Translations under genes and position numbers: made by a program
Notes under the pieces: model-generated
What the model saw: only the letters and a program-made list of their open reading frames with translations
Told to the model about the DNA's origin: nothing
Database searches by the model: none
From: JAHCHG01 sp038251885
GTDB taxonomy: Bacteria > Acidobacteriota > Blastocatellia > Pyrinomonadales > Pyrinomonadaceae
Assembly: GCA_038251885.1 (NCBI GenBank)
Contig: JBBSAX010000107.1
Span: 1 to 16,536, forward strand
Direction of reading: 5' to 3'
DNA length: 16,536 bases
Part shown: positions 1 to 7,040 of the stretch, piece after piece
Layout of the letters: the number at the start of each line of letters is the position of its first letter
How positions within the stretch are numbered: the first letter of the stretch is position 1

Positions 1-1
1 A

Positions 2-646
2 ATCGTTCTGCAAGGACTCAATCAAATTTACCCGACAAATTATATGGCAGTGCGCTTCGGAAATGTGCTTGGTTCGACCGGTTCTGTGATTCCGATCTTT
101 CGCGAACAGATTCAGCAGGGCAGACCGATCACCGTTACGCACAAAGATATGACGCGCTATTTTATGACGATTCCCGAAGCCTCGCAACTCGTTCTGCAAG
201 CCGGAGCGTTAGGCGCGGGCGGCGAAATTTTCATTCTCGATATGGGCAAACCCATCAAAATTCTAGACCTTGCTGAAGATATGATCCGTCTTTCCGGTCT
301 TCAACCCTATGAAGATATTGACATCATTTTTACCGGAATCAGAAAAGGCGAGAAACTTTTTGAAGAACTCGAAATTACGGGCGAAAGTCTTTTAAAAACC
401 AAACATCCGAAGATTTTTATCGGCAAAATCGCCACTTATTCCAATGAAGAAGTTTCACAAATTTTGAGTAGTTTTCGTCAGGCAGTCGGCAATAATGATA
501 AAGCAAAAATTCGCAGTTTGCTCAATCATTTTCTGCCCGAAGCGAAAATTACGGAAGACGAAAACAAACGCATTTCAGTAAATACGGCAAAAGCGGTAAG
601 TTCGGAAAATTTATTGAAAACTCGGCACTCTGCATTAAAAACTTAA
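2..646 (+). CDS. CapD/WbpM-type polysaccharide biosynthesis protein, C-terminal part (5' end outside window)
   Basis: This is the C-terminal ~214 residues of a nucleotide-sugar epimerase/4,6-dehydratase of the CapD/WbpM/FlaA1 family. Those enzymes act on UDP-GlcNAc-type sugars early in capsule, O-antigen or glycan synthesis. The frame is open from base 2 and reads IVLQGLNQIYPTNY before the first in-frame ATG at 44. That ATG lies inside the conserved block (MAVRFGNVLGSTGSV), so the true start is off the left edge. Family landmarks seen are RFGNVLGS, then IPIFREQI, the block ITVTHKDMTRYFMTIPEA, LDMGKPIKI and GIRKGEKLFEEL. The Rossmann motif, the catalytic Tyr-x3-Lys and any N-terminal membrane domain would lie upstream and cannot be checked. 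The C-terminal tail after about residue 140 of the visible part is poorly conserved, as is usual. The stop is TAA at 644-646. galE follows 165 bases downstream on the same strand, so both probably supply sugar nucleotides for surface glycans. Confidence 0.92.
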   Translation: MVLQGLNQIYPTNYMAVRFGNVLGSTGSVIPIFREQIQQGRPITVTHKDMTRYFMTIPEASQLVLQAGALGAGGEIFILDMGKPIKILDLAEDMIRLSGLQPYEDIDIIFTGIRKGEKLFEELEITGESLLKTKHPKIFIGKIATYSNEEVSQILSSFRQAVGNNDKAKIRSLLNHFLPEAKITEDENKRISVNTAKAVSSENLLKTRHSALKT

Positions 647-663
647 ATTCTTAAAGGATAAAT

Positions 664-801
664 GTGAAAAAGTGAAAAGGTAAAAAAGTTTTGTTGTTAG
701 AAAATTAAAATCTTCTAAATTAGAAATTTTTAATTATTGCCGAAGACTTAACGCAATAAATTTTAAGACTTTTTAACTTTTTCGCTTTTAACTCTTTTAA
801 C
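664..801. repeat. Nested AT-rich inverted repeat in the capD-galE spacer
   Basis: The spacer holds two nested inverted repeats. The inner arms, 703-718 and 720-735, pair over 16 bp with two mismatches and a one-base loop. They are built around TTCTAA/TTAGAA and are almost all A/T. The outer arms, about 664-690 and 775-801, are imperfect and themselves made of repeats with a period near 8 (gtgaaaaa-gtgaaaag-gtaaaaaa on the left; the complement on the right). It may be a degenerate intergenic repeat or a weak terminator for the upstream gene. The AT-only stem argues against an efficient intrinsic terminator. Confidence 0.45.
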
Positions 802-811
802 TTTCAAATTT

Positions 812-1795
812 ATGGCAATTCTCGTTACAGGCGGCGCGGGTTATATCGGCAGTGTAGTCGTCGAAGATTTACGCGAAAAAGGCGAAAATCCGGTAGTTTT
901 AGACAATCTTGTCTATGGACATCGGCAAGCTGTTGATTCGATAATTCCATTTTACGAAGGAAACATCGGCGATAAAGATTTAGTTCAAAGAATTATCCGC
1001 GAACACGAAATTGACGCGTGTATGCACTTTTCAGCGTTCGCTTATGTCGGCGAATCCGTTGAAAAACCGGAAAAGTATTACGAAAACAACTTTGTGCAAA
1101 CACTTCATTTACTCAATGTGTTGATCGAAAACAACGTGAAAAAATTCATTTTTTCTTCGACCTGCGCGACCTATGGCGAACCGCAAAAAATTCCGATTGA
1201 TGAAAGTCATCCGCAATCGCCGACAAATCCTTACGGCTGGACAAAATTTATGGTCGAAAAGGCTTTGCAAGATTTTGACCGCGCATACGATTTGAAATTT
1301 GTCGCGCTTCGATATTTTAATGCGTGCGGCGCGACCGAAAAATGCGGCGAACATCACGATCCCGAAACTCATCTGATTCCGCTGATTTTATTTGCCGCGC
1401 AAGGCAAACGCGAGGCGATTTCGATTTTTGGCGACGATTATCCAACGCCGGACGGCACGGCGATTCGTGATTACATTCATATTTCCGATTTGAGTCAGGC
1501 GCATCTTCTTGCGCTTGATTATTTAAATAAAAGCGGCGCGTCGGAATTTGTAAACTTGGGAAATGGCACAGGTTTTTCGGTTAAAGAAGTCATCGAAGCA
1601 GCGCGAAAAGTCACGGGCAAAAATATCGAATCGCGCATTTCCCCGAAACGACCCGGCGATCCTTCGTATCTTGTCGCCGACGCGAAAAAAGCGCGTGAAG
1701 TTTTAGGCTGGAATCCGCAATTCCCGGACATCGAATCAATCATCGAAAGCGCGTGGAAATGGCACGAAGCGAATCCGAACGGTTACGAAAAATAA
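812..1795 (+). CDS. galE: UDP-glucose 4-epimerase
   Basis: Interconverts UDP-glucose and UDP-galactose in the cytoplasm, using tightly bound NAD. The 327-residue product has the usual length for GalE. The NAD-binding glycine motif GGAGYIGS is at residues 7-14. DNL follows at 31-33, where GalE carries the adenosine-ribose-binding Asp. The catalytic triad is visible: Thr117 in FSSTCATYG (Ser or Thr in the family), and Tyr141/Lys145 in YGWTK. Further landmarks are LRYFNACGA, IFGDDYPTPDGTAIRDYIH and the C-terminal RPGDPSYLVADAKKA-x-LGW block. The ATG at 812 sits directly before the first Rossmann strand, so the start is secure, although no Shine-Dalgarno sequence is visible (upstream bases are T/A/C-rich). 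It lies downstream of the CapD-type gene, fitting a role in supplying UDP-galactose for envelope glycans. Galactose catabolism is possible, but no other gal gene is in view. Confidence 0.96.
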   Translation: MAILVTGGAGYIGSVVVEDLREKGENPVVLDNLVYGHRQAVDSIIPFYEGNIGDKDLVQRIIREHEIDACMHFSAFAYVGESVEKPEKYYENNFVQTLHLLNVLIENNVKKFIFSSTCATYGEPQKIPIDESHPQSPTNPYGWTKFMVEKALQDFDRAYDLKFVALRYFNACGATEKCGEHHDPETHLIPLILFAAQGKREAISIFGDDYPTPDGTAIRDYIHISDLSQAHLLALDYLNKSGASEFVNLGNGTGFSVKEVIEAARKVTGKNIESRISPKRPGDPSYLVADAKKAREVLGWNPQFPDIESIIESAWKWHEANPNGYEK

Positions 1796-1802
1796 TTTCA
1801 AA

Positions 1803-1829
1803 TTGCTGTAAATTATTCATCTTTATAAT
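1803..1829 (+). promoter_or_regulatory. Possible promoter of the BNR lipoprotein gene
   Basis: A perfect TATAAT lies at 1824-1829, 22 bases before the ATG at 1852. The best upstream box, TTGCTG at 1803-1808, has a spacer of only 15 bases, so the -35 assignment is weak. A short AGG at 1842-1844, 7 bases before the ATG, could serve as ribosome binding site. This is inference from sequence only. Confidence 0.3.
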
Positions 1830-1851
1830 TTAAGTAGTTTCAGGTTTATTT

Positions 1852-3225
1852 ATGTTAAAAACTTATTCAAAATATTTAGTTTTTTCGGTGTTATTATTTA
1901 TCGGATGCCAATCTACAACGAAAAACACACAGACTTTGAATAAGGAAACAAAGGCAAATGATCAAAATGTCGTCCGGGTTTCCGCGCCGGAAATTAGTTC
2001 GGCTGAACCGGCGATTGCTTCGGATTCAGAAGGAAATATTTTTGTGGTTTACGTCGAACACGAAGGGAAACTTGCTGATGTTTTTTTGCAAAAATTTGAT
2101 CAAGACACAAAACAAATCGGCGAAAGAGTTCGTGTAAATCCTGAAAAAGGAAACGCAACTACTTGGTTTGGCGATCCGCCAACGATAAAAATCGGCGATG
2201 ATAATAGAATTTTTATCGGTTGGACGGCGAAAGTTGAAAATCCCGAAAAATCAAACGAAAATGTTTTGAATCTTTCGGTTTCGCGTGATGGCAAAACTTT
2301 TGATGCGCCAGTAAAAGTTAATGATGACACCGCGCCGAGTTCGCACGGAATGCACTCGTTGGCGATTGATCGAAACAATCACGTTTTTATAGCTTGGCTC
2401 GATGAGCGGAATGTTAAAAGCAAAAATCACGCGCAAGATTTTACAGGCGATAAAATCATCACTCCCGACGAGAATCAAAATCTTGGCGATTTCAGATATT
2501 TCAAAGCGCACGAAGGCTCAAATTACAACTCTAAAAACAAAACGGAAGAAAAACCCAAAAGCGATCACACCGAAATGAAAGAAGAAAATACCGAACCGAA
2601 CAGCGAGGTTTTCTTTACGGTTTCAAACGACAGCGGAAAAACTTTTTCTAAAAACATAAAAATTTCGAGCGAAGTTTGTCCGTGCTGTAAGACGAGTTTG
2701 GCAATTGATAACAACGGCAAAATCTACGCAAACTGGCGGCAGGTTGTCGGCGATAATTTTCGTCATATTGCGGTCGCTTCATCGGAAAATGGCGGTGAAA
2801 GTTTTTCCGAATATAAAATTGTCAGCGACGATCAATGGCAAATCAGCGCGTGTCCGGTTTCCGGTGCGCCGATGTTTATTGATAAAAGCAACAATTTGAA
2901 AATCTTTTGGTACACGGCGGGCGAAGCCGGAAAACCGGGACTTTACAGCGCGGAATCAAAGGACGGCGGCAAAAACTTTTTGCCCCGCAATTTAGTTTTT
3001 GAAGGTGCGATCAAAGGAACTCTTTCGGTTTTTGCAAAAAATGAAAACGATTTCAGCACTTTTTTTGACGGAATGGGAAAGGTTTTTCAAGCAGATCAAA
3101 ATCTAAACCCGAAAGAAAAATTTGTCGGCGAATTGCCTTCAGCAATTTTTATAAACGGCAAAACTTATCTCGCTTTTATCAAAAATGAAGAGAAGAAAAA
3201 TAGTGTTTGGCTCGCAAAATTTTAA
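1852..3225 (+). CDS. Sialidase-like (BNR/Asp-box) lipoprotein with CPCC and CPVSG motifs
   Basis: A 457-residue exported lipoprotein of the sialidase/BNR beta-propeller superfamily; the substrate is unknown. Residues 1-19 form a lipoprotein signal peptide ending LLFIGC, with Cys19 as lipidation site. The -3 Phe is a slightly unusual lipobox. Four Asp-box-like turns are visible: SRDGKTF (144-150), SNDSGKTF (258-265), SENGGESF (311-318) and SKDGGKNF (369-376). This spacing fits propeller blades. Residues ~195-250 are a hydrophilic Lys/Glu/Asn-rich insertion between blades. Two cysteine motifs stand out: CPCC at 276-279 and Cys334 in CPVSGAP, with His165/His168 in a HGMH motif. I do not see the arginine triad of a true sialidase clearly enough to claim neuraminidase activity, so the role may be binding or another hydrolase. 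The next gene is convergent, 32 bases away, with no clear terminator. Confidence 0.75.
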   Translation: MLKTYSKYLVFSVLLFIGCQSTTKNTQTLNKETKANDQNVVRVSAPEISSAEPAIASDSEGNIFVVYVEHEGKLADVFLQKFDQDTKQIGERVRVNPEKGNATTWFGDPPTIKIGDDNRIFIGWTAKVENPEKSNENVLNLSVSRDGKTFDAPVKVNDDTAPSSHGMHSLAIDRNNHVFIAWLDERNVKSKNHAQDFTGDKIITPDENQNLGDFRYFKAHEGSNYNSKNKTEEKPKSDHTEMKEENTEPNSEVFFTVSNDSGKTFSKNIKISSEVCPCCKTSLAIDNNGKIYANWRQVVGDNFRHIAVASSENGGESFSEYKIVSDDQWQISACPVSGAPMFIDKSNNLKIFWYTAGEAGKPGLYSAESKDGGKNFLPRNLVFEGAIKGTLSVFAKNENDFSTFFDGMGKVFQADQNLNPKEKFVGELPSAIFINGKTYLAFIKNEEKKNSVWLAKF

Positions 3226-3257
3226 TATTTTATCAATAGATCAGCTTCAAATAAAAA

Positions 3258-4169
3258 TTAACCAGCAATAATTTGCCGATAAATTTCCGCGTCAACATTT
3301 CCGCCGCTGACAACCGCGCAGATTTTTTGGTCTTTAAATTTTTCGGGATTTTCCAAAATCGCGCCCAAACTCAATGCGCCCGTCGGTTCTACTTTTAGGT
3401 TTGCCAAACCGAAAAATAAACGCAGAGATTCTTTGATTTTTTCTTCGGAAACTTCGATTATTTCTGAAACTCCGTTTTTGATGATCTCCCAATTATGTGT
3501 GCCGAGCGAAATCGTTCTCGCCCCGTCTGCCAGAGTTTGCGGCTCGAATTCGTTTTTTACAATTTTTCCGGCTTTCAAAGATTTTGCCGCGTCATTTGCC
3601 ATTTGCGGTTCTGCGCCGATCAAGTTTGCCATCGAACCGTTTTTGCACAGACCTTTTGAAATTCCCGAAATTAAACCGCCGCCGCCGACCGGAACGATTA
3701 TCACGTCAAAATTTTCCGTGGAAAGTTCATCGCCGAGCGTCGAATTTCCTTCGATAACGAGCGGATCGTCATACGCACTCGCTTTGTATGCGTCGGGAAA
3801 TTCCGCCATTAATTGTAAAACTCTCTCTTCGCGTCCGACTTTTTTTGTGTCAATCAAATCAACCGTTGCGCCGTAATTTTTCACGGCTTCAACCTTTACT
3901 TTCGCCGAAGTTGCCGGCATTACGACGTGGCATTTTTTACCGAGAATTTGACACGCATAAGCCAGAGCCTGACCAAAATTTCCCGACGAAGCCGTGATTA
4001 AATGATTTTCCGCGACATTCAAAGCCGTGTTATAAGCCGCACGAAATTTGAAACTTCCTGTGTGTTGAAAAGTTTCGGTCGCAATTGTTAGATTGAGATC
4101 TAAAAAAGTTTTAAGTTTTTCCGATTCCAAAAAAAATGTCGGGCGAATCGCTTCGTGCAAAGATTTCAT
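3258..4169 (-). CDS. PLP-dependent serine/threonine dehydratase or serine racemase-like enzyme
   Basis: A 303-residue fold-type II PLP enzyme, most likely a threonine/serine ammonia-lyase (giving 2-oxobutyrate or pyruvate) or a serine racemase-like protein. With the chosen start, the PLP-binding lysine is Lys41 in TGSFKFRAA, the phosphate/substrate loop SSGNFGQ is at 61-67, and the glycine loop VGGGGLISG is at 161-169. ADGARTI near 215-220, VEPTGA at 260-265 and SGGNVD at 288-293 also match the family. There is no C-terminal ACT domain, so it is not the allosteric biosynthetic IlvA form. SFKFRAA has Ala where SFKxRGA is usual. The frame stays open to an ATG at 4256, but that would add 29 residues (LLKFCRQIFYK...) unlike the family. 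MKSLHEAIRPT at 4169 begins where homologues begin, though no strong ribosome binding site is visible. It is divergent from gnd and convergent with the lipoprotein gene. Confidence 0.88.
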   Translation of the reverse strand: MKSLHEAIRPTFFLESEKLKTFLDLNLTIATETFQHTGSFKFRAAYNTALNVAENHLITASSGNFGQALAYACQILGKKCHVVMPATSAKVKVEAVKNYGATVDLIDTKKVGREERVLQLMAEFPDAYKASAYDDPLVIEGNSTLGDELSTENFDVIIVPVGGGGLISGISKGLCKNGSMANLIGAEPQMANDAAKSLKAGKIVKNEFEPQTLADGARTISLGTHNWEIIKNGVSEIIEVSEEKIKESLRLFFGLANLKVEPTGALSLGAILENPEKFKDQKICAVVSGGNVDAEIYRQIIAG

Positions 4170-4342
4170 TTGTTTAGCATCTATCGAAAAGGCTAAACTC
4201 GTCAAGACATTGAAAGAGAATTTATAAAAAATCTGCCGACAAAATTTAAGCAACATATTTCAGGTTTATCCGGCGTAATAAAAGATGGAAGATTTTGGGA
4301 AAAATCAGGAAAAGCATATTTTACGGGCAGAAATTTGGGATG

Positions 4343-4348
4343 TATAAT
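4343..4348 (+). promoter_or_regulatory. Possible -10 element just upstream of gnd
   Basis: A perfect TATAAT preceded directly by TG lies at 4343-4348, ten bases before the preferred gnd ATG at 4358. If active, transcription would begin at about 4355-4358 and give an mRNA with little or no leader. No good -35 hexamer is seen at the expected distance, so the assignment is tentative. Confidence 0.25.
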
Positions 4349-4357
4349 CAAAAAACT

Positions 4358-5779
4358 ATGGAAAATGCACAATTCGGAATGATCGGTCTCGGAACTATGG
4401 GCAGAAATTTTCTGCTTAATGTTGCCGAAAAAGGATTTTCGTGTATCGGTTATAATCGGCACGCCGATAAATTACAGCTTTTACGCGAAGAAGGGAAAGG
4501 TTTTGACGTTTCCGGCGTAGATACTGTGGAGAGTTTTATCGCAGGATTGGAAGTTCCGCGCAAAATTATGCTGCTTGTCCCGGCTGGTAGTGCGGTGGAT
4601 TCGGTTATTGATGATTTACTGCCGCATCTCGAACAAGGAGATTTAATAATTGACGGCGGCAATTCACATTTTTCCGATACGGAACGCCGCGAGGCATCTT
4701 TAAAGGAAAAAGGCATCAGATTTCTCGGTGTCGGAGTTTCCGGTGGCGAAGAAGGTGCACGTCACGGCGCGAGCATTATGATCGGCGGCGAAGAGGAAAC
4801 TTACGAACTCGTGCGTCCGATTCTCGAAGCGGCTTCGGCAAAGGTCGGCGGCGAACCGTGTGCGGCATATCTCGGAAAAAGTTCGAGCGGGCATTTCGTC
4901 AAAATGGTTCACAACGGAATCGAATACGGCTTGATGCAGATTTTGGCGGAAACTTACGACTTTATGAACCGCGTTTTGAAAATGGATTACGACGAAATGA
5001 GCGCAACTTTCGCCGATTGGAACAACGCCGAACTAAATTCGTTTCTCGTCGAAATCACCGCCGAAGTTTTGAAAAAACGCGATGCCGATACCGGAAATCC
5101 GCTCGTTGAATTGATTTTAGACAAAGCCGCGCAAAAAGGAACGGGCAAATGGACTTCGCAGGTTGCGATGGATTTCGGTGTGCCGATTCCGACGATTGAT
5201 TCGGCGGTTTCGATGCGTCAGATTTCATCGCAAAAAGAAGCGCGGCAGATTATCGCCGAAAAATACGGAAATCGGGATTCTGAAGCCGGGAAAGATTTTT
5301 CTGGAAACAAACAAGAATTTATCGAACTTCTCAAACAGACGCTTTTAAGTTCGTTTATCGTAACTTATGCACAGGGAATGTCGCTTTTGCAAACTGCTTC
5401 GGAAGAAAAAAATTACGAACTAAATCTCGTCGAAATTGCCAAAATCTGGCGCGGTGGTTGTATTATCCGTTCGCAATTATTAGAAGATATGCGCCGTGCA
5501 TATTCCAAAAACCCCGATCTGCCGAATATGATTCTTGACGATGAATTTGCCGAAACTTTAAGTAAAAACCGAGATTTCTGGTGCAAAATCAACAACGAAT
5601 TTGCGATGAGCCAAGTCCCGAGTTTATGTCTTTCATCGGCACTTTCATATTTCGACGCATTCCGCTCAAGCCGTCTGCCCGCAAATCTGATTCAAGGTCA
5701 ACGCGACTTTTTCGGCGCACACACTTATCAAAGAATTGATAAAGAAGGAACTTTCCACACGCCGGATTGGAATGAGTAA
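4358..5779 (+). CDS. gnd: 6-phosphogluconate dehydrogenase, decarboxylating
   Basis: Oxidises 6-phosphogluconate to ribulose 5-phosphate and CO2 with NADP(H), in the oxidative pentose phosphate pathway (cytoplasm). From the ATG at 4358 the product is 473 residues, the size of the long dimeric enzyme class. The nucleotide-binding motif GLGTMG is at residues 10-15. The family blocks IIDGGNSHFSDTERR, GVGVSGGEEGARHGAS and GHFVKMVHNGIEYG (containing the catalytic Lys) follow, then KAAQKGTGKWT, and a C-terminal end with QRDFFGAHTYQR and FHTPDW that closes the active site. The frame remains open to an ATG at 4295, with another at 4340. The extra residues are not Rossmann sequence, and homologues begin a few residues before xxGxIGLGxMG. 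The 188-bp spacer to the divergent PLP gene holds a start-less open frame (see findings). No other pentose-phosphate gene is adjacent. Confidence 0.95.
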   Translation: MENAQFGMIGLGTMGRNFLLNVAEKGFSCIGYNRHADKLQLLREEGKGFDVSGVDTVESFIAGLEVPRKIMLLVPAGSAVDSVIDDLLPHLEQGDLIIDGGNSHFSDTERREASLKEKGIRFLGVGVSGGEEGARHGASIMIGGEEETYELVRPILEAASAKVGGEPCAAYLGKSSSGHFVKMVHNGIEYGLMQILAETYDFMNRVLKMDYDEMSATFADWNNAELNSFLVEITAEVLKKRDADTGNPLVELILDKAAQKGTGKWTSQVAMDFGVPIPTIDSAVSMRQISSQKEARQIIAEKYGNRDSEAGKDFSGNKQEFIELLKQTLLSSFIVTYAQGMSLLQTASEEKNYELNLVEIAKIWRGGCIIRSQLLEDMRRAYSKNPDLPNMILDDEFAETLSKNRDFWCKINNEFAMSQVPSLCLSSALSYFDAFRSSRLPANLIQGQRDFFGAHTYQRIDKEGTFHTPDWNE

Positions 5780-5787
5780 CTTGTGAA

Positions 5788-5828
5788 TAATATGTTATAT
5801 TTTGTTTGTTTTTGATATTTAATATGTT
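5788..5828 (+). promoter_or_regulatory. Paired TAATATGTT direct repeats, candidate operator of the ImmA/IrrE cassette
   Basis: The nonamer TAATATGTT occurs perfectly twice, at 5788-5796 and 5820-5828. The copies are 32 bases apart, about three helical turns, in the 76-bp spacer between gnd and the XRE-ImmA/IrrE gene. XRE-type proteins commonly autoregulate through repeated sites in their own promoter, so these are reasonable binding-site candidates. The spacer is very AT-rich, so chance repetition cannot be excluded. Confidence 0.35.
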
Positions 5829-5855
5829 GCAAAAATCAAAGGTTTAATTAATAAG

Positions 5856-7040
5856 ATGGCGACTGTGGGAAATGAGGCTTTAATAAATCCGCAGGTTCTT
5901 GCTTGGGCGCGAGAATCGGCTGGATTTTACATTGAAGAAGCAGCAAAAAAAATTCCTATTGATCCTAATAAATTAAGAAATTGTGAAATTGGACGTGACT
6001 ACCTGACCATTTCACAACTCCGTAAACTTAGTAACGCATACAAACGCCCGTTAGCCTTTTTTTATTTACCTAATCCACCACAATCAGAAACTATTCCTAA
6101 AGACTTCCGCCGACTGCCTGAAGACGAAGAAAAAAAACTTGCGCCTAACTTGCGCCTTGAAATCAGAAAAGCAAAGTATCGAAGAGAAATAGCTTTGAAT
6201 TTATTCAAAGACCTTGAAATAGGAATTCCTAAGTTTAAAGCAAAAGCAAATTTGTCGGATGATGTTTATGATGTCGGAAACCTTGTTCGTAAAACGCTGA
6301 AAGTCAGCTTCAAACAACAGGAAAAAATAAGAAAAGAAATTCTCTTAAACTTTTGGCGCGAAAAGATTGAAGATTTAGGAATACTCGTTTTTTCAGCATC
6401 CTTAATTGACACAAAAATAATGAGAGGATTTTCAATTGATAAAAGTCCTTTACCAATTATTGTCTTGAATTCTAGAGATCATCACAAAGCTCGTATATTT
6501 ACTTTGTTTCACGAACTAACTCATCTTCTTTTACATTCGGGAGGAATTTGCGATTTAGGAGATCAAAACAAAATAGAGGTTTTTTGCAATGCAGTTGCAG
6601 GAGAGTCACTAGTTCCTACGGATTGGTTACAAAATATTCCAATTGTTCAGCAACATACAAATAATTCTGAGTGGAGCGAGGAAAAAATTTATAATTTGGC
6701 AGAACTGTTTGGCGTAAGTAGAGTGGTTATTCTCCGCAGATTATTAACGATTAATAAAACAACAGAGTATTTTTATAAGCAAAAAAGCGAACAATATGAA
6801 GCTGAATACAGAATCAAAATTGCTCAGGAAAAAGCAGAAAAAAAATCAGTACCGATTCAATACCATTATAAAGTTCTTAATCAGACTGGAAGAAAATTTG
6901 CAAAATTGGTTTTTGAAGGTTATAACCAAAACAAAATCAGCTTGCTTGATGTTTCAGAATTTCTTGGAGCAAAGCTAAAACATTTATCAAATATTGAACA
7001 ATCACTTAATCCATCTTATTCATCTGGAGATAAAATTTGA
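5856..7040 (+). CDS. XRE-ImmA/IrrE family metallopeptidase
   Basis: A 394-residue protein combining an N-terminal XRE-like helix-turn-helix (about residues 10-70, with NPQVLAWARESAG, LRNCEIGRDYLTISQLRKLS and RPLAFFYLP) with an ImmA/IrrE (COG2856) zinc metallopeptidase domain. The zinc site HELTH is at residues 219-223. A downstream Glu, either E241 in EVFCNAVAGE or E250, is the likely third ligand. A C-terminal extension, about 300-394, is Lys/Glu-rich and ends in a helical segment. Family members act as regulators and as cleavers of repressors or antitoxins, and many are paired with a toxin gene. Here the stop codon overlaps the next gene's start by 4 bases, so the two are translationally coupled. 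The region is visibly more AT-rich than gnd, suggesting transfer. The ATG at 5856 has only a distant AAAGG upstream. I am confident of the family; the role as antitoxin is inferred. Confidence 0.9.
   Translation: MATVGNEALINPQVLAWARESAGFYIEEAAKKIPIDPNKLRNCEIGRDYLTISQLRKLSNAYKRPLAFFYLPNPPQSETIPKDFRRLPEDEEKKLAPNLRLEIRKAKYRREIALNLFKDLEIGIPKFKAKANLSDDVYDVGNLVRKTLKVSFKQQEKIRKEILLNFWREKIEDLGILVFSASLIDTKIMRGFSIDKSPLPIIVLNSRDHHKARIFTLFHELTHLLLHSGGICDLGDQNKIEVFCNAVAGESLVPTDWLQNIPIVQQHTNNSEWSEEKIYNLAELFGVSRVVILRRLLTINKTTEYFYKQKSEQYEAEYRIKIAQEKAEKKSVPIQYHYKVLNQTGRKFAKLVFEGYNQNKISLLDVSEFLGAKLKHLSNIEQSLNPSYSSGDKI
7026..7030 (+). promoter_or_regulatory. Ribosome binding site that fixes the TTG start of the DUF4411 gene
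   Basis: GGAGA at 7026-7030 lies six bases before TTG at 7037-7039. It is one of the clearest Shine-Dalgarno sequences in the window and supports the non-ATG start. The site lies inside the final codons of the upstream ImmA/IrrE gene. Confidence 0.7.

Noticed and set aside
703..735. Strong intrinsic terminator after the CapD-type gene
   Set aside because: The stem is almost entirely A/T and has no GC-rich base followed by a T-tract.
1852..3225. True neuraminidase (sialidase) assignment for the lipoprotein
   Set aside because: Asp-box repeats show only the fold; I could not identify the arginine triad and the acidic/Tyr catalytic set with confidence.
4170..4256. N-terminal extension of the PLP enzyme to the ATG at 4256
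   Set aside because: It adds 29 residues unlike the family, while MKSLHEAIRPT at 4169 aligns with the normal start.
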